Assembly (NCBI GenBank): GCA_900316685.1
Contig: ONDS01000005.1
Span: 89,349-153,348, forward strand
Source of the DNA: an uncultured Prevotellaceae bacterium
Lineage (GTDB): Bacteria; Bacteroidota; Bacteroidia; Bacteroidales; Bacteroidaceae
Length of the DNA stretch: 64,000 nt
Reading direction: 5' to 3'
A program made the translations under genes and the position numbers. Position 1 is the first letter of the stretch; every line of letters begins with the position of its first letter. The notes beneath the pieces were generated by a model. It was not told where the DNA came from. It was given only the letters and a program-made list of their open reading frames with translations, and did no database searches. Below are positions 1-7,340 of this stretch, piece by piece.

Positions 1-119
1 TGACATATATAAGGTGCTTGGATGTGTTCAATTATTATCCAATTTGTAGCATTTTCCGGTTTGTTACATATGGAAAATAGAATGTGACAAAAGCTAAAGT
101 GACTTTTGGCAGAATAGTT

Positions 120-298
120 TACCTTTGCATCGCATAAGAAAGATTAAGAAAATATATCAGCAGATTTGTCTAATTGCAATACAAAGAGTTTTTGCTAATT
201 ATGATGCGTAGTAATTATTAGTTTATTTTAGTAATAGGTATAATATCGCTTTGTTAGAATGATGTAAGTGTCGCGTCGGGAGATGCGACACTTTTTTT
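120..298 (+). ncRNA. Candidate small transcript: promoter -7 element to intrinsic terminator
   Basis: TACCTTTG at 120-127 fits the Bacteroidota -7 consensus TAnnTTTG. About 140 nt further on there is a clear intrinsic terminator: stem AGTGTCGC/GCGACACT at 267-292 followed by seven T. No ORF of note lies between them; the only ATG pair (near 200) opens a six-codon frame. The stretch is AT-rich. It could be a small RNA, or the terminator could belong to a gene left of the window. No RNA family was recognised and no well-spaced -33 TTTG was found. Confidence 0.3.
267..298 (+). terminator. Intrinsic terminator
   Basis: Eight-base-pair stem (AGTGTCGC with GCGACACT), ten-base loop, then a run of seven T. 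It points rightward and sits at the far side of the convergent SEL1 gene. Confidence 0.75.
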
Positions 299-300
299 GT

Positions 301-361
301 TCCTCACCCCTCACTTGTCACTTGTCACTCGTCACTCGTCACTCGTCACCCCTCACCTCTC
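301..361. repeat. 7-bp tandem repeat tract (TCACNNN)
   Basis: About eight head-to-tail heptamers (TCACCCC, TCACTTG, TCACTCG, TCACCTC) lie between the terminator and the end of the SEL1 gene, which they slightly overlap. It belongs to the dispersed heptamer family described in the findings. Confidence 0.85.
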
Positions 362-978
362 AAGAAATCGATGGCGGGCTGGTAACCCTGTGCTGCTGCC
401 CGGCGTATCCACCGCAGCCCCATCTGTCTGTCTTCCTTCACCCCTCTGCCGTTCATCAGGAACCATCCGATGGCGAATTGCGCCTGGGGGTCTTTGCCCA
501 TGGCGGCCAGCTCATACCAGAAGGCGGCCTCGCCCTCATCGTGAGGAGCGCCGTCGCCGTTCCAGTGGGCGGCACCCACGTTCTTCTGCGACTGGATATG
601 TCCTTGGTAGGCGGCTTCGCGAAACCAGTGGTAGGCGCTCTCATGGTCCATCTCCACGCCTTGGCCTAAGTAATAGGCGTTGGCTATGTTCACTTGCGAC
701 TGCACATCACCCGCCACGGCGGCTTTCATATACCAACGGAAAGCCTCGGCATAGTCTTGTTCCACGCCCAACCCCTTGTAATAACATTCTGCCACGTTGA
801 AACAGGCATACATGTCGTTGAGCAGTGCGGCTTTCATGTACCATTCAAAGGCCAAGGCGGGGTTGGCTTTCACACCGCGTCCCCGCTCATAGCATACGCC
901 CAGGTTGTTCATCGCCTTGGCGTCGCCTTCATAAGCCGCCTTCCTATAACTGTCGGCCAGGTCTCTGTCCTTGTTCAT
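346..978 (-). CDS. SEL1-repeat (tetratricopeptide-like) protein
   Basis: The 210-aa protein consists almost entirely of SEL1 repeats of about 36 residues, recognisable by recurring G-x-G-V-x-x-D and A-x-x-W-Y/F-x-x-A-A patterns (for example YYKGLGVEQDYAEAF, YYLGQGVEMD, NGRGVKED). There is no signal peptide or membrane segment, so it is probably a cytoplasmic scaffold for protein-protein contacts. It starts 48 nt after the stop of the CHAT-domain gene on the same strand, so the two are probably co-transcribed. No catalytic residues are visible and the specific role is unknown. Its 3' end runs into a heptamer repeat tract. Confidence 0.8.
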   Translation of the reverse strand: MNKDRDLADSYRKAAYEGDAKAMNNLGVCYERGRGVKANPALAFEWYMKAALLNDMYACFNVAECYYKGLGVEQDYAEAFRWYMKAAVAGDVQSQVNIANAYYLGQGVEMDHESAYHWFREAAYQGHIQSQKNVGAAHWNGDGAPHDEGEAAFWYELAAMGKDPQAQFAIGWFLMNGRGVKEDRQMGLRWIRRAAAQGYQPAIDFLRGEG

Positions 979-1026
979 GTTATCGTTTGTCTAATACCAA
1001 AGACTATTCGCGCCTCAGTGCGGCAA

Positions 1027-4017
1027 CTACCTCTCCAACCCGTCTAATAGGACGAAGGCCGCCCAGTAGCGGGGCTCCTGCCATTGCGGTTGGCTGCGTA
1101 CGGCTGCCTTGGCGCGTTCCAGGGCGTCGTGCTTGGACATGTTGTCCTTCCAGTGGCGGTAGAACTCCGTCATCAGGTGCGTCGTGGCGGCATCGTCGAC
1201 CGACCAGAGCGACATGAGGATGGAGGAGGCTCCGGCTTTCTTGAATCCCCGTTGCAGGCCGAACACACCGTCGCCCGTCACCGTCCCCTGACCGGTCTGA
1301 CAGGCGGAGAGCGTCACCAGGTCCAGACCCCTGAGGTCGAGCGTGGCTATCTCCTCGGAGGTGAGCACACCATCATCCACTCCCACGGGAATCTGCAAGC
1401 CTCGAATCTTGTTGTCGGCTCCTGCCATGAAGAGTCCGCTGCATATCATGGCCATGTCTTCTTGCGTCATCCCCTCGCCGGGCGTGTAGCGGCTGGGGGC
1501 GTAATAGAACCCATGGGTTCCGATGTGTATCAGTCGTTTTTTCTGCCCGCTCAGGGCCTTGAATGATGCTTCGGTGCCCTTCTTGCCCTCAAGCGTCTCC
1601 ACCTTCATCATCGACGAACCCGAACCCGCCAGCAAGGCGCTCACCTTGTCGGCCTCTTCCTTCGTCCCGGTCAGGTAGGGGAGTCTTGTCTGCTTGGCGC
1701 CCCGTCCGTCGTCGAAGGAGAAGGGGTCGTGCACTGTTGTCTCCTCTCCTCGGGTCAATGTGTAGCTACGGGCGTCGGCAGCCAGTTCTCCCGTGCTGGT
1801 GCTGTAGATCAGACCGCCGTACACCACTCCGTCCTTGCCCGTGGCCTTCCTGTGGGTTGCCAACTCGCGGGTGGAGGAGAGACGATAGAGGTTGACGCGG
1901 TCGGACACGTATCCACTGCCCGACCAGTGGCCGAGCGATTCGATGGGCATGCCGTGCAACTTCCCTATGGGCGAGAAATAGATGTTCTTGATGCCGCCGC
2001 CCAACTGTTTGAGGATGGGTTTCCACAGGAGATGGGCGAAATAGTCGTCGCGCAAGGAGCCACCGAAATACAGGTCGCCGATGTCGTTCATGTCGAACAG
2101 GCGGAGCAACAGCGGCTCCTTCATCTGTCGGGTGAGCAGGATGGCGGCATAGACGTCTTCATTCCTCGTGCCCGATTGCCATAGGTGGAAGGTTTTGTCC
2201 TTATCGTATACATACGTGATTTCCTGTTCCACTTTCCTCACCTTGACAAATTCCACGGCTGCATCGTCGACACCGAGGTTTTTCTGCACGTCTTTCCAAT
2301 CCGTGACCAGTGCTTGGGTGTAGTCCTTGTATGATTGCAGCATACCGGCCAGTTGCTGTTGCTTGGCGTTGATGGATCGGTAAAGGGCATCGATAGGGAT
2401 GGTACGCTGTTCCTCGGGCAGTTGGAGCTGCTGTTTGAGCACCAATTTGTCGTGCAGGATTTCCTCGTACAGTTCCTTGCCCTTTCCGTCTTTCTGTTCT
2501 TGCAACGCCTCGCGCATGAGGTTTTCCGAATTGAGGAGTATGCCTTTGCTCAGCAGGGCGGCGTTGTAGCTGACTGCGGAAGGTGTCGACGATGCTCCGT
2601 TGGGCGCTATTCTTTGGAGTGCGCAAAAGGGTATAAGTTCCTGGTAGTAATGGTTGAAGAAGTTCCAGTACCGATGCTGCTCGTCAAGGGTCATCCCGAT
2701 GAAGTTGTTCCTGACATTGGATGTCTGGAGGTCATAGAACCTGCCATACAGCCTCTCCGCCTCGTCATTGCATGCCCTTCTCTTCTCGCTGTCCATATCC
2801 TTGGAAGGACGGGCGAGGTAATGTGCCAAGGCCAGGAGGGCGTTCACCGTTTCGGGATGTTCCGCCCCGAGATGGGCCTGCCGCCATTGGTAGCATTGGC
2901 GGGAGAGGCCGATCACCTCTTCGCTGGCCCGGGAGTCGACTTGGGAGTTTTCCCGGTATTGCACCTGGGCGTAGAGGAAACGTGCTTTGTCGTATTCGCG
3001 GCTGTCCTTCCCGAAAAGGCTGTCGGCCATGTGCAGGGCACGTTCGGCGTCTTTGATGGCACTGCCCAGAATGCCATAGTGCAGGAAACTGGAACATTCA
3101 AGCATCAGCGCTTCCAGATACAGACGGTCGTCCTTCTCGTCTGCCCCGTCCAGAATGTTCATGACCGTGCGGGCTTGGTCTTTGGCATCCACGGGATTGT
3201 CGAACTGTAGGGTGGCCAAGGCATAGATATAGTAACTCTTAGCGGCTTCGACGCTCTTGTCGCCGCACAGCTCATTCTTCTTCGGACCTCCATAGCAGAT
3301 CCACGCGAAGGCCCGCGACGAGTCGCGCACGGCGATGTAAGCCAGGGCCAGGCTGTCGACGGCATGGAGATAGGCGAGTGAGGTGCTGTCGCCCGAAGCC
3401 TCCATCCTGTCGACGATGCTACGGCGGGTGCGCAGGTATGCCAAGTCGGTGCCGCCATCCCATTGGCGCGACACATCCGTGTCGAACACCTCGGGCATGT
3501 TGATGGATACCATGCCTCCGTAATTCAGCTGGATGCCCTCGGCCTCCGCTTCCTCGCCCATGACCCTCAGTCGCGCAAAACCGTTCTCGTGCAGATAGTC
3601 TTGTCCTAATCGCGCATAAGAGCGGATGGCGAAGTTCTCATAACTGGTGCTCATGCCGTATTCGCTGCAGTCATAATAATAGGTGGCCAGGCTGACGCAC
3701 TGTTGGGCGTAGTCGATATGGCTGGTGCCATAGAGCCTTTGGATGAACGACAGGGCGCGTTCGCCATGGGTGATGGCTTCCCTCGGCTTGCCCAGTCGGT
3801 AGAGAGCCGAGGCCTTGTGGTTGAGGGCGAAGGCGTATTCCGCACGGAAGGTGTCGCCCTGTTGCTCATAGGCGTTGATGGCACGGTCCAGCAGAGTTAA
3901 GGCTTCGGCGTTGTCGCCATTGTCGTAGGCTCTTAGTCCCGCCTGGTAGTCGTCGTCCTGGGCCATGGCAGTGGCGGTGGCCAAGAGTGTCATGAGAAAT
4001 AGGAAAAGACGTGTCAT
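1027..4017 (-). CDS. Exported TPR protein with C-terminal CHAT (caspase-like) domain
   Basis: The open frame runs further upstream, but ATG at 4017 is preferred. It opens a signal peptide (MTRLFLFLMTLLATATAMAQ) and lies about 40 nt downstream of a minus-strand -7 element, CAAAAGTA at 4056-4063. The longer start would run across the next gene. The 996-aa protein has TPR-like helices in the first ~450 residues and a coiled-coil-like middle. A CHAT domain occupies the last ~250 residues, with catalytic His in HIGTHGFY (H835) and catalytic Cys in LSACQTGQG (C906). CHAT proteases are clan CD cysteine peptidases related to caspases and are often fused to TPRs. The substrate is unknown; an envelope location is inferred from the signal peptide. 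A SEL1 protein follows 48 nt downstream. Confidence 0.85.
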   Translation of the reverse strand: MTRLFLFLMTLLATATAMAQDDDYQAGLRAYDNGDNAEALTLLDRAINAYEQQGDTFRAEYAFALNHKASALYRLGKPREAITHGERALSFIQRLYGTSHIDYAQQCVSLATYYYDCSEYGMSTSYENFAIRSYARLGQDYLHENGFARLRVMGEEAEAEGIQLNYGGMVSINMPEVFDTDVSRQWDGGTDLAYLRTRRSIVDRMEASGDSTSLAYLHAVDSLALAYIAVRDSSRAFAWICYGGPKKNELCGDKSVEAAKSYYIYALATLQFDNPVDAKDQARTVMNILDGADEKDDRLYLEALMLECSSFLHYGILGSAIKDAERALHMADSLFGKDSREYDKARFLYAQVQYRENSQVDSRASEEVIGLSRQCYQWRQAHLGAEHPETVNALLALAHYLARPSKDMDSEKRRACNDEAERLYGRFYDLQTSNVRNNFIGMTLDEQHRYWNFFNHYYQELIPFCALQRIAPNGASSTPSAVSYNAALLSKGILLNSENLMREALQEQKDGKGKELYEEILHDKLVLKQQLQLPEEQRTIPIDALYRSINAKQQQLAGMLQSYKDYTQALVTDWKDVQKNLGVDDAAVEFVKVRKVEQEITYVYDKDKTFHLWQSGTRNEDVYAAILLTRQMKEPLLLRLFDMNDIGDLYFGGSLRDDYFAHLLWKPILKQLGGGIKNIYFSPIGKLHGMPIESLGHWSGSGYVSDRVNLYRLSSTRELATHRKATGKDGVVYGGLIYSTSTGELAADARSYTLTRGEETTVHDPFSFDDGRGAKQTRLPYLTGTKEEADKVSALLAGSGSSMMKVETLEGKKGTEASFKALSGQKKRLIHIGTHGFYYAPSRYTPGEGMTQEDMAMICSGLFMAGADNKIRGLQIPVGVDDGVLTSEEIATLDLRGLDLVTLSACQTGQGTVTGDGVFGLQRGFKKAGASSILMSLWSVDDAATTHLMTEFYRHWKDNMSKHDALERAKAAVRSQPQWQEPRYWAAFVLLDGLER

Positions 4018-4055
4018 AAAGGTTTCGCTTGGATGAATGGTCTGTTTGCTGAAGG

Positions 4056-4063
4056 CAAAAGTA
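4056..4063 (-). promoter_or_regulatory. Promoter -7 element of the CHAT gene
   Basis: Read on the minus strand, TACTTTTG matches TAnnTTTG. It lies about 40 nt before the ATG at 4017 and decides the start of the CHAT gene. Confidence 0.65.
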
Positions 4064-4146
4064 CAAAATATTATCATATTATCCAAAACACTTGACCAAA
4101 TCCTTTTTTTTCTTTTTTTTGCAAGCCCAATCTTCATTATCCAACA

Positions 4147-5352
4147 ATGAATACCGCTATCTACACACTTACGTCGGCACTGCACGACGAAAAGGCCATC
4201 AAAGCGCAGACACAGGAGTTCCTCGACAGCCTGAAGATAGACTACCTGCTGCGTGGCGACGATTTCTCCGATTTCGGCCAACATACGCTCAATCTCATCT
4301 ATGTGCGCACCGGAGGCACCGAAGGTATCTTCCTGAAGATGTTCACCGACCTGACAAAAAGATGTCCGCACCCCATCTATCTGCTTACCTCGGGCAAGAG
4401 CAACTCGCTCGCCGCCTCGATGGAGATACTCTCCTTCCTCCGACAACAACGACTGGAAGGCGAGATCATCCATGGAACGCCAGAATATATCGCCCAAAGA
4501 ATCAAGGAACTGGAACAGCAGTGCCTCATCAGGCAGCGGCTCCGTGGCTGCCGCCTCGGCATCATCGGACAGCCTTCCGACTGGCTCATCTCCAGCCATG
4601 CTTGTCCGGAAGAACTGAGATGTCGTCTGGGCGTCGAATTGGTGGATGTGCCCATGGAGGAACTGCTCGCCGAGATCGACAAGGCGTCTGATGTGTTGCC
4701 TCCGCCCATCACCGCCAAGGGCTCCGAGCAGGTGGTGGCATCGCTTGCCGGCGCCGCCAAGATTTACCACGCGCTGAAAACCATCGTCAAGAGATTCGGA
4801 TTGAAGGGCTTCACCTTGCGTTGCTTCGACCTTCTCTCCGCTGTCCATAACACGGGATGTCTGGCCTTGGCCAAACTTAACAGCGAGGGCGTCATAGCCG
4901 GCTGCGAGGGCGATGTGCCGGCGATGGTCTCCATGGCGGTGGCGCAGGCAACCACGGGCGGCACGGGATTCCAGGCCAATCCCTCGAGTATCGACCCACA
5001 GACGGGTCGTATCACCTTCGCCCATTGCACCATACCGCTGGATATGGTGGAGCGTTATGAGCTCGACACACATTTCGAGTCGGGTATCGGCGTGGGCATA
5101 CGGGGATATGTGAAGCCGGGCCCCATCACTATCTTCAAGCTCGCCGGCAACCTGTCGCGATCATTCATAGCCGAGGGGGCATTGCTGGAATGTCAGGACA
5201 AACCCGACCTGTGCCGTACGCAGATGCTCATACAGCTTGACGACCCAACACTCACGTCTTATTTCCTCTCCAACCCGATAGGCAACCACCATATCATCAT
5301 TCCCGGCCGTCATAAGATGGCTCTCACACATATCCTTCATGCAAATGATTGA
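4147..5352 (+). CDS. L-fucose isomerase-like protein
   Basis: The 401-aa protein resembles the fucose/arabinose isomerase fold family: an N-terminal Rossmann-like half (residues ~1-150) and a C-terminal half. The latter includes CEGDVPAMVSMAVAQ, FAHCTIPLDM and a late glycine-rich HFESGIGVGIRG segment, as seen in FucI-like C-terminal domains. It is shorter than classical FucI (~590 aa), so the sugar substrate cannot be assigned; it could be a sugar isomerase or a diverged relative. It is cytoplasmic, with no signal peptide. The last 14 nt overlap the start of the RNA methyltransferase gene, which implies translational coupling. The upstream gap is T-rich and no clean TAnnTTTG is seen. Confidence 0.65.
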   Translation: MNTAIYTLTSALHDEKAIKAQTQEFLDSLKIDYLLRGDDFSDFGQHTLNLIYVRTGGTEGIFLKMFTDLTKRCPHPIYLLTSGKSNSLAASMEILSFLRQQRLEGEIIHGTPEYIAQRIKELEQQCLIRQRLRGCRLGIIGQPSDWLISSHACPEELRCRLGVELVDVPMEELLAEIDKASDVLPPPITAKGSEQVVASLAGAAKIYHALKTIVKRFGLKGFTLRCFDLLSAVHNTGCLALAKLNSEGVIAGCEGDVPAMVSMAVAQATTGGTGFQANPSSIDPQTGRITFAHCTIPLDMVERYELDTHFESGIGVGIRGYVKPGPITIFKLAGNLSRSFIAEGALLECQDKPDLCRTQMLIQLDDPTLTSYFLSNPIGNHHIIIPGRHKMALTHILHAND

Positions 5353-6142
5353 AATAACATCGCTACAGCAACCAGGTGTCGATATCTTCGCTTCGCTCAC
5401 CGAGGCACAACTGCGCAACCGGCTCGACCCACAACGGGGACTGTTCATCGCCGAGAGTCCCAAAGTGATACATGTGGCGCTCAACGCAGGTTATGAACCC
5501 GTGGCATTGCTATGCGAACGTAAACATATCACAGGCGATGCCGCCGAGATCATCGCCCGCTGTGGCGATATCCCCGTGTATACCGGCGACCGTGAGGTGC
5601 TGGCGCAACTCACGGGCTACACGCTCACCCGCGGTGTGCTCTGTGCCATGCGCCGACGACCGATGCTCACCGTCGGCGAGGTGTGTCGCGAGGCACGCCG
5701 CATCGTAGTCATCGATGGGGTGGTGGACACCACCAATATCGGGGCTATCTTCCGTTCGGCGGCGGCATTGGGCATCGACGGGGTACTGCTTACCACCGAT
5801 TCCTGCGACCCGCTCAACCGTAGGGCCATACGCGTGTCGATGGGCTCGGTGTTCCTGGTGCCGTGGACTTGGCTCGATGGTCCCGTCAACCGTCTGCATG
5901 AGTGGGACTTCCGCACGGTGGCCATGGCGCTCACCGACAGGTCCATACCTTTGGATGCACCTGTGCTGCAACAGGAACCACGGCTGGCCATCATCATGGG
6001 AACGGAAGGTGATGGCCTGCCTCAGGAAACCATCACCTCCGCCGATTATGTGGTGCGAATACCCATGGCCCACCATGTCGACTCGCTCAACGTGGCTGCC
6101 GCCGCGGCCGTCGCCTTCTGGGAGCTGAGAGTGAAGTGTTGA
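5339..6142 (+). CDS. TrmH/SpoU-family RNA 2'-O-methyltransferase
   Basis: The 267-aa protein carries the three SPOUT motifs: motif 1 NIGAIFRSA (about residue 138), motif 2 MGTEGDGL, and motif 3 IPM...VDSLNVAAAAAVAFWE near the C-terminus, which forms the SAM-binding knot. An N-terminal substrate-binding domain precedes them, as in TrmH/RlmB-like enzymes. It methylates a ribose 2'-OH of tRNA or rRNA using SAM; the target base cannot be read from sequence. Two in-frame ATGs (5339 and 5345) are possible starts. It overlaps the preceding gene by 14 nt. A long heptamer tract begins at its 3' end. Confidence 0.85.
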   Translation: MQMIEITSLQQPGVDIFASLTEAQLRNRLDPQRGLFIAESPKVIHVALNAGYEPVALLCERKHITGDAAEIIARCGDIPVYTGDREVLAQLTGYTLTRGVLCAMRRRPMLTVGEVCREARRIVVIDGVVDTTNIGAIFRSAAALGIDGVLLTTDSCDPLNRRAIRVSMGSVFLVPWTWLDGPVNRLHEWDFRTVAMALTDRSIPLDAPVLQQEPRLAIIMGTEGDGLPQETITSADYVVRIPMAHHVDSLNVAAAAAVAFWELRVKC

Positions 6143-6342
6143 GTGTTTAGTGTTGAGTGTTGAGTGTTTAGTGTTTAGTGTTGAGTGTTTAGTGTTAAGT
6201 GTTAAGTGTTGAGTGTTAAGTGTTGATTGTTGAGTGTTAAGTGTTGAGTGGTGAGTGGTGAGAAGTGGAGACATTACTCCGCTGTGGACATATCTCTCAC
6301 CCCTCACCCCTCACCTCTCACCTCTCACCTCTCACCTCTCCT
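6134..6342. repeat. Two opposed heptamer tracts flanking a ~30-bp core
   Basis: From 6134 to about 6262 the plus strand reads AGTGTTG/AGTGTTT/AGTGTTA heptamers ending in GGTGAGT units. A non-repetitive core containing ACTCCGCTGTGGACATATC follows (6266-6296). From 6297 to 6342 the heptamers have the opposite polarity (TCACCCC, TCACCTC). The block lies between the convergent ends of the methyltransferase and hydrolase genes. The core recurs in inverted orientation at about 9280-9325. Confidence 0.8.
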
Positions 6343-6345
6343 ATC

Positions 6346-7233
6346 TCATTCAAAGATGGCGTTTTTCTCAATCTTCCATCCCTCGCGCTTCAGCAGCCCG
6401 CAGTCGGGACCCTTGAACATCTTCGCTGCCTCTAAGTCGCCCTTCATCTGCCAGTCGAGCCACGCCAGCGCGGCGATGGTGAACTCGCCGCCGTGAGGCT
6501 GGCCGTAGGTGCCGCCATGTCCTACAGGATAGTTGATGGCGCAGGCGGGCACATGGCTGATACGGTGGAAATCGTCCATGCCGTTGCCATAGGCGATATC
6601 TTCCTCTCCGCCCAGCATATACATGACAGGTGTGTGTATCTCCTGCAACTTCTCTTTCGGGGGCATGGGCATACCGCCCACGGCACTGCCGGCGTTCTGC
6701 TGGTTGAACAGGCCACTGTTGCATATCATCAGCAGGGTGATGCGCGGGTCGGCGCAGTTGAAGAGGGTCTGCAGACCACCGCACGACATGCCTGCCACGC
6801 AGATGTTCTTCACGTCGATCTTGTTGTAATAGGGTGAGTGTTCATCGGCGTTCTGTGCCATCACCCAGTCGATGGACTCTATCTGTTGCTCGCTCTTCGA
6901 CATCGGTCCGTGATACCATTCGTCGGTCATGGGGATGAACCCCGTGGCCACCACGATATAGCCATGCGAGGCTATCTCGTTGAGGAACTTGATGTGCTCG
7001 AAAGGAGAGTTGTTGCACGCTCCGTTGCCCCATACCAGCACGGGCAGGCGATGGCCGGGACCGAATGGTGTCAGGTCCTGCGGGACGATCACGGTATGCG
7101 CCTCCAGCGAAGGCTCCTCTTTCATGATGGCTTTATACTGGCCCAGGCCACCTTCTTCAATCACACGTGTCTTCTGGCCGTTGGCCATGCCTACGATGGC
7201 CAACACCGCTAAAGTTGATAATAGTCTTTTCAT
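6346..7233 (-). CDS. Secreted alpha/beta hydrolase
   Basis: The 295-aa protein has a signal peptide (MKRLLSTLAVLAIVGMANGQ) and an alpha/beta-hydrolase core. Visible features are the oxyanion region VLVWGNGACNN, the nucleophile elbow GMSCG (G-x-S-x-G, Ser150), an acidic candidate in MLGGEEDIAYG, and a late His in PVGHGG. It is therefore probably an esterase acting in the periplasm or outside the cell, perhaps on acetylated or feruloylated polysaccharide given the GH5 enzyme nearby; the substrate is inferred, not seen. Its minus-strand -7 element TATTTTTG (7264-7271) faces away from the copper ATPase promoter, so the two genes are divergent. Confidence 0.75.
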   Translation of the reverse strand: MKRLLSTLAVLAIVGMANGQKTRVIEEGGLGQYKAIMKEEPSLEAHTVIVPQDLTPFGPGHRLPVLVWGNGACNNSPFEHIKFLNEIASHGYIVVATGFIPMTDEWYHGPMSKSEQQIESIDWVMAQNADEHSPYYNKIDVKNICVAGMSCGGLQTLFNCADPRITLLMICNSGLFNQQNAGSAVGGMPMPPKEKLQEIHTPVMYMLGGEEDIAYGNGMDDFHRISHVPACAINYPVGHGGTYGQPHGGEFTIAALAWLDWQMKGDLEAAKMFKGPDCGLLKREGWKIEKNAIFE

Positions 7234-7263
7234 ACGTTTTTTAGGTTATAGAATTTACTCGTG

Positions 7264-7321
7264 CAAAAATAATGAAAAATTTCGTATTCTTTTGTCTTCA
7301 TCCTGTTTTTTCGTATTTTTG
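7264..7321. promoter_or_regulatory. Divergent promoters: hydrolase (-) and copper ATPase (+)
   Basis: On the minus strand TATTTTTG lies at 7264-7271. On the plus strand TTTG at 7291-7294 is followed after 19 nt by TATTTTTG at 7314-7321. The plus-strand promoter excludes the upstream ATG at 7272 as start and supports 7341. Confidence 0.7.
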
Positions 7322-7340
7322 CAATCATATTAAAAGGGAA

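Noticed and set aside
4018-5073. Upstream extension of the CHAT-protein frame to an ATG at 5073
   Set aside because: It runs antisense to the isomerase-like gene and crosses the promoter at 4056-4063; the signal peptide begins at 4017.
6778-6792. Cys nucleophile in the secreted hydrolase (SCGG)
   Set aside because: The elbow reads G-M-S-C-G, so Ser150 occupies the normal G-x-S-x-G nucleophile position.
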